Shown here in pieces: positions 1-5,378 of a stretch of 5,378 nt of DNA. A model generated the notes under the pieces. The model was not told the origin of the DNA, ran no database searches, and worked only from the letters and a program-made list of their open reading frames with translations. Within the stretch, counting starts at the first letter, position 1; every line of letters begins with the position of its first letter. A program made the translations under genes and the position numbers. This stretch comes from Rhodospirillales bacterium (GTDB lineage Bacteria; Pseudomonadota; Alphaproteobacteria; Acetobacterales; Acetobacteraceae). Location of the stretch: assembly GCA_015654825.1 (NCBI GenBank), contig JAATGE010000116.1, positions 1-5,378 of the forward strand, read 5' to 3'.

Positions 1-1
1 A

Positions 2-751
2 GCCCACGCCATCGTTCCGCTGCCCCGCGACGAAACCTTCATCGCCGCGCTCGAAACATTCCTCGACCAGCACGGAAAAACCCTGGCCGGCATTCTGGTC
101 GAGCCGCGGGTGCAAGGCGCCGGCGGCAGGATTTTCCATCCGCCCGAGGTCCTGCGCACGCTACGCCGCCTTGCCGAAGCCCACAACCTGCCGCTGATCC
201 TCGACGAGATCTTCACCGGCTTCGGCCGCACCGGCACCATGTTCGCCTGCGAAGCCGCGGGCATCGTGCCGGACATCGTAACGCTCTCAAAAGCCCTGAC
301 CGGCGGCACCATGGCGCTCTCCGCCGCGATCGCCCGCTCGCACATCTTCGAAGCCTTCCTCAGCGACAATCCAGCCCACGCCCTGATGCACGGCCCAACC
401 TATATGGCGAACCCGCTGGCCTGCAGCGCCGCCAACGCCTCGCTCGATCTTTTCGATACCGAACCGCGCCTCGCCCAGGTCGCCGATCTCTCCGCCCGCC
501 TGGCCGACCTGTTGAGCCCGTGCCGAGACCTCCCCGGCGTCCGCGATGTGCGTGTACTCGGCGCCATCGGCGTCGTCGAACTGCACGCCATCACCGATAT
601 GAACGCGCTGAAAAGCCGCCTGATCGCCGCCGGCGCCTGGATCCGCCCCTTCGGAAAAATCGTTTACCTGACCCCCGCGTTCACCATCGCCGCCGAAGAC
701 CTGGCGCTTTTGGCGGGCGCTATCCGATCGGCGCTGGTGGAGTTAAAGTGA
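2..751 (+). CDS. bioA: Adenosylmethionine-8-amino-7-oxononanoate aminotransferase, 3' part (5' end outside window)
   Basis: This PLP-dependent aminotransferase converts 7-keto-8-aminopelargonate (KAPA) to 7,8-diaminopelargonate using S-adenosylmethionine as amino donor. It is the antepenultimate step of biotin synthesis, in the cytosol. The frame is open from base 2 to TGA at 749-751 and gives 249 residues. By comparison with E. coli BioA (429 aa), about 175 N-terminal residues lie to the left of the window. Visible landmarks are VEPRVQGAGG, the PLP-binding Asp in LILDEIFTGFGRTG (codon 203-205), the Schiff-base Lys in TLSKALTGGT (codon 290-292), the BioA-type HGPTYMANPLAC with its phosphate-binding Thr (398-400), GAIGVVEL, and WIRPFGK, whose Arg (644-646) matches the KAPA-carboxylate-binding Arg391 of E. 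coli. HGPT and WIRPFGK separate it from ornithine, GABA and other class III aminotransferases. An internal GTG at 110 is not the real start. The last codons include a TTA leucine and run into the adjacent repeat. Other bio genes, if linked, would lie upstream and cannot be seen. Confidence 0.95.
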   Translation, partial: AHAIVPLPRDETFIAALETFLDQHGKTLAGILVEPRVQGAGGRIFHPPEVLRTLRRLAEAHNLPLILDEIFTGFGRTGTMFACEAAGIVPDIVTLSKALTGGTMALSAAIARSHIFEAFLSDNPAHALMHGPTYMANPLACSAANASLDLFDTEPRLAQVADLSARLADLLSPCRDLPGVRDVRVLGAIGVVELHAITDMNALKSRLIAAGAWIRPFGKIVYLTPAFTIAAEDLALLAGAIRSALVELK

Positions 752-900
752 AGGAAGGCCAGGGCTCTGCCCTGGACCCGCTGGGGCCAGTAGGCCCCAG
801 ACCCCATTTCATTGCGGGGAGCGATGCAAAGCCGCGCAGCGCTAGTGGGGGTCTGGGGCCTCAGGCCCCAGCGGGTCCAGGCAGAGCCCTGGCCTTCCTT
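751..900. repeat. Intergenic inverted-repeat element 1 (paired two-hairpin units)
   Basis: The left arm (751-805) and right arm (848-900) are near-perfect reverse complements. They differ by one extra C in the left arm and by the small central loop (AGTA against TGA), and they flank a 42-base centre at 806-847. Each arm also folds by itself into two hairpins. Hairpin A is CCAGGGC-TCT-GCCCTGG at 759-775; its right-arm partner at 877-892 lacks one base. Hairpin B is CTGGGGCC-AGTA-GGCCCCAG at 781-800, matched by CTGGGGCC-TCA-GGCCCCAG at 853-871. The element occupies the entire gap between the convergent bioA and amidase genes. It resembles element 2 at the right end of the window in sequence and plan, so it belongs to a dispersed family. 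No coding potential is evident. The arrangement recalls REP/BIME or MITE-type repeats, but no mobilising gene is present in the window. Confidence 0.9.
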
Positions 901-904
901 GCCT
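752..904. terminator. Possible bidirectional transcription terminator between bioA and the amidase gene
   Basis: Two genes converge here, with stop codons at 749-751 and 905-907, and the only sequence between them is a set of very stable GC-rich hairpins. The whole arm pair could also fold into one long stem of about 50 bp. The stems are not followed by a clear run of T on either strand, so this is not a textbook intrinsic terminator. The terminator role is inferred from position and predicted fold only. Confidence 0.35.
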
Positions 905-2344
905 TCATTCCCAACCCGCCGGAGCCCGGAAACCACCGAACGCGGCTTCCAGCATACCGGCGACGGCGATCGTTGTGAGATCGCCATACAGCCGCCCCGC
1001 AATCTGCACGCCGATCGGCAACCCGGCCTTCGACTGCGCCACCGGCGCCACCGTCGCGGGCAAATGAAACGCGCAGGTTATGCCTGGCCAGAACAGCAGA
1101 TCGTTGTACGCAACATCAATTCCGTCGACCGTCAGCCGGCGCTCCCACGTATCGCCATCCTGCCGGTGCGGCAGCGCTTGCGTTGCCAGCGCCGGGCACA
1201 GCAGCACATCGAAATCCTGAAAGAACGCGCCCCACGCGCGCCGCATATGGCCGCGCGCATCGTTCAGCATCAGCCATTCCCGATGCAGCATATCCACCGA
1301 TCGTACCATGACCGCATCGGCGCGCATATCGTCCGCGGCCAGCCTCGCCTTGGCCGCGCGCCGCCGCTCCACCACCTGGTCCGGCATGCGCGCGCTCAGC
1401 GCCGCATCGAGCAATTGCAAATACAGATGATACGCCCTGGTCGGATCGAATGCAGGCCGCGCGGCAAAAGCCACCCGCGCCCCCGCATCCTGCAACGCCT
1501 TCCCGGCCGCCTCCACGCAAGCAACGGTCTCCGCGTCGGTCACCTGTCCCGCCTGGTGCGACCACACCGCGACCCGCAATCCCGCCGGCGACGTTACGCG
1601 CGGCGCCGGCAGTACGATCTGCGCCGGCCCCTCGGCCGGATCCGGCCCGGCGATGGCGGCAAGCGCCGTGCGCAAATCGCGTGCCGAGCGTGCCAGCGGG
1701 CCGATCACCGCGATATCCGGCACCGAGGCCGTATCCGCCATCGTATGCCCGCGGCCGTGGCACAGTCCCCAGGTCGGCTTATGGCCGAATATCCCACAGA
1801 AATGCGCCGGCACGCGGATCGATCCGCCAATGTCGCTACCGAGTTCCAGGCCGCCAAGCCCCGCGGCACACGCCGCCGCCCCGCCGCCGGAAGAGCCGCC
1901 CGGCGTATGCGCGGCATCGAAAGGATTGTTCGTCGTGCCGTAAACCGGGTTGTAGCTTTGCCAGTCGGCCAGCGCGACCGGAACGTTGGTCTTGCCGAAC
2001 ACAACCGCGCCCTCCGCCTCCAGCCGCTGCACCGCCAGCGCATCCACCGCCGCCCGATGCCCCAGCCGGAACTGGTAGCCCCACGTGGTCGGGTGGCCCG
2101 CATAGTCGAAACTTTCCTTGACCGTCATCGGCACGCCGAACAGCGGCCCCGCCGAGGCGCGCCCGCCATCGTCCAGCCCCCGCGCCCGCGCCCGCGCGCG
2201 CTCGAAATCCCGCACCACGACGGCGTTCAGGCGGATGTCCAGCCGCTCCACGCGATCGATGTATGTGTCCAATAATTCCAGACATCCGATCTGCCCGCTG
2301 GTAGTGAGCTCCGCCAGGCGCCAGGCAGGCAGAAACGGATCCAT
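905..2344 (-). CDS. Amidase signature family hydrolase (stand-alone, substrate unknown)
   Basis: This is a 479-residue enzyme of the amidase signature (AS) family, which hydrolyses amide bonds using a Ser-cisSer-Lys triad. All three residues are visible: Lys76 in GVPMTVKES, Ser151 in TPGGSSGGG, and nucleophile Ser175 in GSDIGGSIRVP. The 24-residue spacing between the two serines equals that in fatty acid amide hydrolase. GTTNNPFDAAHTPGGSSGG and GIFGHKP are further family hallmarks. The length is normal for the family and no signal peptide is seen, so it is probably cytosolic. The ATG at 2342-2344 is preceded by GGGGAG six bases upstream, which supports this start. The family includes GatA, the Glu-tRNA(Gln) amidotransferase subunit, but no gatB or gatC lies beside it, so an independent hydrolase of small amides is more likely. 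The substrate cannot be read from the sequence. The TGA stop lies at the outer edge of repeat element 1. The upstream same-strand gene is 78 bp away, so co-transcription is possible. Confidence 0.9.
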   Translation of the reverse strand: MDPFLPAWRLAELTTSGQIGCLELLDTYIDRVERLDIRLNAVVVRDFERARARARGLDDGGRASAGPLFGVPMTVKESFDYAGHPTTWGYQFRLGHRAAVDALAVQRLEAEGAVVFGKTNVPVALADWQSYNPVYGTTNNPFDAAHTPGGSSGGGAAACAAGLGGLELGSDIGGSIRVPAHFCGIFGHKPTWGLCHGRGHTMADTASVPDIAVIGPLARSARDLRTALAAIAGPDPAEGPAQIVLPAPRVTSPAGLRVAVWSHQAGQVTDAETVACVEAAGKALQDAGARVAFAARPAFDPTRAYHLYLQLLDAALSARMPDQVVERRRAAKARLAADDMRADAVMVRSVDMLHREWLMLNDARGHMRRAWGAFFQDFDVLLCPALATQALPHRQDGDTWERRLTVDGIDVAYNDLLFWPGITCAFHLPATVAPVAQSKAGLPIGVQIAGRLYGDLTTIAVAGMLEAAFGGFRAPAGWE

Positions 2345-2422
2345 CGTGATCTCCCCAAGACAATGAGTGCGACAGCCATGGCGAGCGGCGCCGGCAATAC
2401 AATCACAAAATCATCGGCACCC
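2345..2422. other. Intergenic gap between the hypothetical gene and the amidase gene
   Basis: This is a 78-base spacer on the minus-strand side. It contains the amidase ribosome binding site and a comparatively AT-rich patch near 2398-2416. I see no convincing -35/-10 pair, -24/-12 sigma-54 promoter, hairpin terminator or extra small gene, so the amidase could be transcribed from upstream or from a weak local promoter. Confidence 0.5.
2351..2356 (-). promoter_or_regulatory. Ribosome binding site of the amidase gene
   Basis: The minus strand reads GGGGAG, six bases before the ATG at 2342-2344. It is the clearest Shine-Dalgarno match in the window and fixes the amidase start. Confidence 0.65.
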
Positions 2423-2902
2423 TCAAAGGCGCTGCGCGGGAAGTTGCGGCTGCAGCCCTTCCGAGTTCACATGAAAGCCCAGTATGTGCCAGCCCGCATC
2501 GTGGCGCACCACCACGATGTCGATGCGCGCGTCACCATGCACATACCGCGCCTTCGCGACATAATGGGCGGTTGAAACGGTCAGGCTGCCGGTCATCGAC
2601 TGCACGGAGCTCGATTGCAGCGCCGCGCCGCGATAGTCCTGCAACGGCCCGAGCGTACTGAGCCACACGAACAGCAGTTTCAGTTTCGCACTGTCGGTGC
2701 CGCGCAACAAAGCAGGCTCGGCGCGCGTCGTCAGTTCGTCCACGTCCCAGCGCGCGGTAATCGCCGGCACCGCCGCATCCACATAGTCCTGCGCCGACTG
2801 CTCCCCATGCTCGAAGCTGGCGAACGTCCAGACGCCGAGGCCCACGCCGCCCAGCAACAGCAGCGCGAACACCGCACCCAGACCAACCAGTACACCGCGC
2901 AT
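2423..2902 (-). CDS. Uncharacterised single-pass membrane-anchored protein
   Basis: A 159-residue protein of unknown function. Residues 3-27 form one hydrophobic segment (VLVGLGAVFALLLLGGVGLGVW) after a short Met-Arg start, so an N-terminal membrane anchor with the rest outside the cytoplasm is likely. The remaining roughly 130 residues are soluble, with DYVDAAVPAITARWDVDEL, LSTLGPLQDYRGA, HYVAKARYVHGDARIDIVVVRHDAGWHILGFHVNS. Alternating strands ending in WHILGFHVNS suggest a small alpha+beta, NTF2- or cystatin-like fold. This resembles proteobacterial hypothetical proteins I recall with the same ending, but I cannot name a family. I chose the ATG at 2900-2902 because it places the membrane segment at the N-terminus. 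A GTG at 2957-2959 would add 19 residues and has an AAGGTGG-like site just upstream, but that extension runs through a 9-bp hairpin. The gene lies 117 bp downstream of hpf on the same strand. A link to ribosome hibernation or sigma-54 is not shown. Confidence 0.75.
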   Translation of the reverse strand: MRGVLVGLGAVFALLLLGGVGLGVWTFASFEHGEQSAQDYVDAAVPAITARWDVDELTTRAEPALLRGTDSAKLKLLFVWLSTLGPLQDYRGAALQSSSVQSMTGSLTVSTAHYVAKARYVHGDARIDIVVVRHDAGWHILGFHVNSEGLQPQLPAQRL

Positions 2903-2929
2903 CAAAAATCGAGCCTGGCCCAAGGAACT

Positions 2930-2950
2930 CCGCCCGCGCAACGCGGGCGG
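2930..2950. other. Perfect GC stem-loop downstream of hpf
   Basis: CCGCCCGCG (2930-2938) and CGCGGGCGG (2942-2950) form a perfect 9-bp stem around a 3-base loop. It lies in the hpf-hypothetical gap, 28 bases before the chosen ATG. On the minus strand a GATTTTT run follows only about 17 bases later, so it is not a classic intrinsic terminator. It could attenuate read-through from hpf, protect the hpf mRNA end, or be chance in GC-rich DNA. Confidence 0.4.
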
Positions 2951-3019
2951 CGCGCCCACATTACCACCTTGGGCGTCACGCGATAGCGCGCCCCACCCAC
3001 CGCCGGCTGGCCCTTTCCT

Positions 3020-3628
3020 TCAAATTCGATGCGCCGGGTCAATCCACCCGATATTGCCGTCCCGCCGGCGGAAAATCACGTTCAGCTCGTCGGTGCCGCT
3101 ATTGCGGAACATCAGCACCGGCTGATCCGCCAGGTCCAGGCGCATCACCGCCTCCCCCACGGTCAGGCTGATGATTTCGGTCTGCGTTTCGGCAATCACC
3201 GTCGCGAAAGCCGGCAACTCCGAGCCGTTCGTCGCCGGGTGCCGCGCCGCCGGCGGGGTGGGTGCGTCGTCGGATTCGGCGCGCAGCACATAGGTACGCG
3301 CAAGTTCCGGCCGCGCGCGCTGCGCCAGATCGCGATGGTGGTCGTTGAGCCGCCGCCGATAGCGGCGCAGGCGGGTAGCGATATGTTCGGCGGCGTCATC
3401 GAACGCCGAATTCGCGTCGGCCGCCTCGCCCTCCGCCCGCAACATCAATCCGCGGCCGGCATGCAGATTGATATCACAGGTAAAGAAGCTTCGGGCCCGC
3501 CCGAACGTGACCTGCGCCTCCAGCGCCTGGTCGAAATATTTACTGGCGATGCCGCCCAGGCTGTCGGAAACACGGGTGCGCAGGCTGTCGGAAAGGTCGA
3601 CCTGCTTGCCGGAAACGCTGATTTGCAT
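3020..3628 (-). CDS. hpf: Ribosome hibernation promoting factor, long form
   Basis: This is a 202-residue long Hpf (YfiA/RaiA superfamily). Long Hpf binds the 30S decoding region with its N-terminal domain and pairs 70S ribosomes into inactive 100S dimers through its C-terminal domain, during starvation or stationary phase. The N-terminal S30AE domain spans about residues 1-105 (MQISVSGKQVDLSDSLRTRV, then a basic stretch around RLRRYRRRLNDHH at 87-98). A linker of about 35 residues rich in Ala, Pro and Thr follows. The C-terminal dimerisation domain covers about 142-198, with the hallmark DELNVIFRRRDGNIGWIDP. The length fits the long class and excludes the short enterobacterial Hpf and RaiA. 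The ATG at 3626-3628 has GAAGGG nine bases upstream. It follows rpoN by 53 bp on the same strand, the usual arrangement in alphaproteobacteria, so joint transcription is probable. Confidence 0.95.
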   Translation of the reverse strand: MQISVSGKQVDLSDSLRTRVSDSLGGIASKYFDQALEAQVTFGRARSFFTCDINLHAGRGLMLRAEGEAADANSAFDDAAEHIATRLRRYRRRLNDHHRDLAQRARPELARTYVLRAESDDAPTPPAARHPATNGSELPAFATVIAETQTEIISLTVGEAVMRLDLADQPVLMFRNSGTDELNVIFRRRDGNIGWIDPAHRI

Positions 3629-3637
3629 CGAACCGAG

Positions 3638-3643
3638 CCCTTC
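3638..3643 (-). promoter_or_regulatory. Ribosome binding site of hpf
   Basis: GAAGGG on the minus strand lies nine bases before the hpf ATG. The match is moderate and the spacing normal. Confidence 0.5.
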
Positions 3644-3648
3644 ACCAG

Positions 3649-3662
3649 CCCCAAAAATGGGG
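3649..3662. other. Short stem-loop between rpoN and hpf
   Basis: CCCCA (3649-3653) pairs with TGGGG (3658-3662) around AAAA. It sits in the 53-bp gap just upstream of the hpf ribosome binding site. It could be a weak terminator or processing site separating rpoN from hpf expression, but five base pairs are little evidence and no T-run follows on the minus strand. Confidence 0.25.
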
Positions 3663-3681
3663 GCGGGTACCAGCTAACCCC

Positions 3682-5163
3682 CTAAAGGGGCTCCGCCTTC
3701 TCCCGCTTGCGCTGCACGGAGCTGGGGATGTGCAACGCCTCCCGGTATTTGGCCACCGTCCTGCGGGCAATGTCCACGCCCTCCTTGCGCAAATTCGCGA
3801 CGATGGCGTCATCAGACAGTATGTCGGCAGGCGTTTCGGCGTCCACAAGGGTACGGATGCGATGGCGAACCGCCTCAGCGCTGTGACTCTCCCCCCGCGA
3901 CCCCGCAATCGCGTTGGTAAAGAAGTATTTGAGCTCAAAAATGCCACGCGGCGTCGCGATATATTTGTTCGCCGTCACACGGCTGACCGTGCTTTCGTGC
4001 AGCGACAGCACCTCGGCGATGTCGCGCAGGATCAGCGGCCGCAAATGGCTGACGCCGTGGCGGAAAAAAGCGTCCTGGCGCTGCACGATTTCGGCCGAAA
4101 CGCGCAAAATGGTTTGCGCGCGCTGCTGCAGCGACTTCACCAGCCAATTCGCCGACGCAAGCTTTTCCGACAGGAAAGTCTTGTCCTCACGCCCCGCCTG
4201 GCGGCTGACGCGCGCATAAAACGCCTCGTTCACCAGCACCCGCGGCAAAGTCTCCGGGTTCAGTTCGACAATCCAGTCGCCCCCCGGCGCCGCGCGCATC
4301 AGCACATCGGGGATCACCGGCGGCAGCGCCGCATTGTCCCAGCCGGCCCCAGGCTTCGGATCCAGCGCGCGGATCTCCACCACCATCTGCTGCATGTCCT
4401 CCCAGTCCACGCCGCAGATATCCATCAGCCGCCGCATATCCCGCCGGCCAAGCAATTCCAGGTTCTCCAGCAACGCCGCCATCGCCGGATCGAGCCGGTT
4501 CTTCTCGCGCAACTGGGCACTCAGGCACTCGGCCAGGCTGCGCGCGAACAGGCCCACCGGATCGAACGCCATCATGCGCGCCCGCACCGCCTCCACCTGC
4601 GCCAGATCGGCCCCAAGCCCGCGCGCGATGTCCGCGGGCTCCGCCGACAACCGCCCCGCCGGATCCAGCCACGCCACCAGGCACGCACCGATCAGCCGCT
4701 CCTGCCGATCGTTGAACGTCAGCCGCACCTGCTCGCTCAAATGCTCGCGCAGCGAAGGCCGGTTCTCGACCAGATCCTCCAGGCTGCGATCGTCCGCCTC
4801 GAAATTGGCGGTGCCGCCGCCGGTCGGCATGCGCATGCCATCGGCCGGGCCATACGCCTCATACCCGTCGAACTCGGTGTCGAGCGGCTGCGCACCCGCC
4901 TCCGGCATCGTCCCGGCCCCCACCATGTCGGCAGCGTCCGCCCCCTCGCGCACCGGTGCCTCGGGCTGATCCAGGGCCGGGCGCTCGGCCGGAACATCGG
5001 CGCGCTCATCGCGCTCCAGCAACGGATTGGCCTCGAGCTCGCCCTCGATGAATGCCGCAACCTCCAGGTTGGTAAACTGCAGCAGCTTGATCGCCTGACG
5101 CAGCTGCGGCGTCATGACGAGCGATTGCGACTGCCGAAACTCCAACCGCGGACCCATTGCCAT
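3682..5163 (-). CDS. rpoN: RNA polymerase sigma-54 factor
   Basis: Sigma-54 directs core RNA polymerase to -24/-12 promoters and needs an AAA+ enhancer-binding activator for melting. With the ATG at 5161-5163 the protein has 493 residues, a normal length. Region I (about 3-48) is GPRLEFRQSQSLVMTPQLRQ..IKLLQ, the activator-responsive segment. Acidic, poorly conserved region II follows (about 50-120), then the core-binding domain (about 125-310). The helix-turn-helix lies around 378-402 (ILRDIAEVLSLHESTVSRVTANKYI). The diagnostic RpoN box ARRTVAKYRE is at 466-475, contacting the -24 element. The stop is TAG at 3682-3684. The frame stays open to 5223, but codons upstream of about 5187 lie inside repeat element 2. 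No good Shine-Dalgarno precedes any candidate start, so I chose the Met that gives the usual N-terminus MAMGPRLEF. An ATG at 5179-5181 would add six residues and is the main alternative. hpf follows 53 bp downstream. Confidence 0.95.
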   Translation of the reverse strand: MAMGPRLEFRQSQSLVMTPQLRQAIKLLQFTNLEVAAFIEGELEANPLLERDERADVPAERPALDQPEAPVREGADAADMVGAGTMPEAGAQPLDTEFDGYEAYGPADGMRMPTGGGTANFEADDRSLEDLVENRPSLREHLSEQVRLTFNDRQERLIGACLVAWLDPAGRLSAEPADIARGLGADLAQVEAVRARMMAFDPVGLFARSLAECLSAQLREKNRLDPAMAALLENLELLGRRDMRRLMDICGVDWEDMQQMVVEIRALDPKPGAGWDNAALPPVIPDVLMRAAPGGDWIVELNPETLPRVLVNEAFYARVSRQAGREDKTFLSEKLASANWLVKSLQQRAQTILRVSAEIVQRQDAFFRHGVSHLRPLILRDIAEVLSLHESTVSRVTANKYIATPRGIFELKYFFTNAIAGSRGESHSAEAVRHRIRTLVDAETPADILSDDAIVANLRKEGVDIARRTVAKYREALHIPSSVQRKREKAEPL

Positions 5164-5186
5164 GGGGCGGGCGTACACCATGCCGA

Positions 5187-5378
5187 TTAAAGAAGGCCAG
5201 GGGGCTCTGCCCCCTGGACCCAAGCTAAGGACAAGTCCTCAGAACCTGCTGATTGAGGCGGAGGACAAGGAGGGGTCAGCGAGAACTTGCCCACGCCCGA
5301 GTTGCCCCCTCCTTGTCCTCCGACAAAATTAATGGGGTCTGGGGACTTGTCCCCAGCTTGGTCCAGGGGCAGAGCCCC
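5187..5378. repeat. Intergenic inverted-repeat element 2 upstream of rpoN (cut by window edge)
   Basis: The left arm (about 5201-5246) and right arm (5334-5378) are imperfect reverse complements, and the right arm runs off the window. Each arm folds into the same two hairpins as element 1. In the left arm, hairpin A is CCAGGGGGC-TCT-GCCCCCTGG (5197-5217) and hairpin B is CTAAGGAC-AA-GTCCTCAG (5225-5242, one mismatch). In the right arm, hairpin B is CTGGGGAC-TT-GTCCCCAG (5339-5356), followed by hairpin A sequence that the window cuts. The left edge TTAAAG..AAGGCCAGGG is shared with the element 1 edge at 743-764, which marks a likely boundary near 5187. The element therefore reaches to within about 24 bases of the chosen rpoN start. 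Any rpoN promoter must lie inside it or beyond the window. No gene is visible in it. Confidence 0.85.
5259..5322. repeat. Nested inverted repeat in the centre of element 2
   Basis: CGGAGGACAAGGAGGGG (5259-5275) pairs perfectly over 17 bp with its reverse complement at 5306-5322, enclosing a 30-base loop. It lies inside the outer arms of element 2. The motif GGACAAG (5229-5235, 5263-5269) and its complement CTTGTCC (5312-5318, 5346-5352) recur in the outer hairpins and in this inner stem, so the inner stem may be a diverged extra copy of the hairpin B arm. Element 1 has no such inner stem in its shorter centre. Confidence 0.8.

Noticed and set aside
752..900. CRISPR array
   Set aside because: The repeats are one inverted pair of arms, not direct repeats with regular unique spacers.
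751..900. Insertion sequence or transposon
   Set aside because: There is no transposase open frame and no clear target duplication. At 150 bp it could only be a non-autonomous element.
520..978. Plus-strand open frame crossing the bioA end and repeat element 1
   Set aside because: It is out of frame with bioA, very Arg/Pro-rich, and runs through both arms of the inverted repeat, so it is not a credible protein.
812..2275. Long open frame (487 codons) on the plus strand opposite the amidase gene
   Set aside because: It is antisense to a gene with a complete catalytic triad. Its translation is Arg/Pro/His-rich with no recognisable domain, as expected for the complement of a GC-rich gene, and it begins inside repeat element 1.
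905..2344. Assignment as gatA
   Set aside because: The catalytic motifs fit the whole amidase signature family, and no gatB or gatC is next to it. Calling it GatA would go beyond the evidence.
2903..3022. Possible hpf-hypothetical fusion by stop readthrough
   Set aside because: Both genes are in the same frame and only the hpf TGA separates them, but long open frames are common in GC-rich DNA. The linker looks non-conserved, and Hpf ends normally right after its C-terminal domain.
3730..5190. Long open frame (486 codons) on the plus strand opposite rpoN
   Set aside because: It has the same type of antisense shadow composition (rich in Arg, His and Gln), while the minus strand carries the full sigma-54 domain set.

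Overview
The window is GC-rich, densely coded chromosomal DNA. It most likely comes from an alphaproteobacterium, perhaps of the Acetobacteraceae/Rhodospirillales type. That placement is inferred from the GC-rich codon use, the rpoN-hpf gene order, a long-form Hpf, and intergenic repeats built on a GGGGCTCTGCCCC hairpin. The sequence alone does not fix genus or species.

Layout from left to right: (1) the 3' part of bioA (biotin synthesis aminotransferase) on the plus strand, cut by the left window edge; (2) a 150-bp inverted-repeat element that fills the whole gap between two convergent genes; (3) on the minus strand, read from right to left, rpoN (sigma-54), hpf (long ribosome hibernation factor), a small membrane-anchored protein of unknown function, and a stand-alone amidase-signature hydrolase; (4) upstream of rpoN, a second and larger copy of the same class of inverted-repeat element, cut by the right window edge. 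Gaps are short: 53 bp for rpoN-hpf, 117 bp for hpf-hypothetical and 78 bp for hypothetical-amidase. No gene-free stretch exceeds 300 bp. The longest is the right-hand 190-odd bases, which are entirely repeat element.

rpoN and hpf form the familiar alphaproteobacterial pair. RpoN directs RNA polymerase to -24/-12 promoters, and long Hpf dimerises ribosomes for storage in stationary phase. The gene after hpf is often ptsN in related genomes, but here it is an uncharacterised single-pass protein followed by the amidase. These two may share transcription with rpoN-hpf, but nothing in the sequence ties their functions together. bioA is transcribed towards them and belongs to a separate unit.

The most noteworthy non-coding signal is the pair of repeat elements. 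Each is an inverted pair of a roughly 50-nt unit, and each unit folds as two adjacent hairpins. The second hairpin differs in sequence between copies yet keeps its pairing. Element 1 reaches into the stop codons of both flanking genes, and element 2 stops only a few bases before the rpoN start region. I see no CRISPR array, tRNA, rRNA, transposase gene or recognisable defence system.
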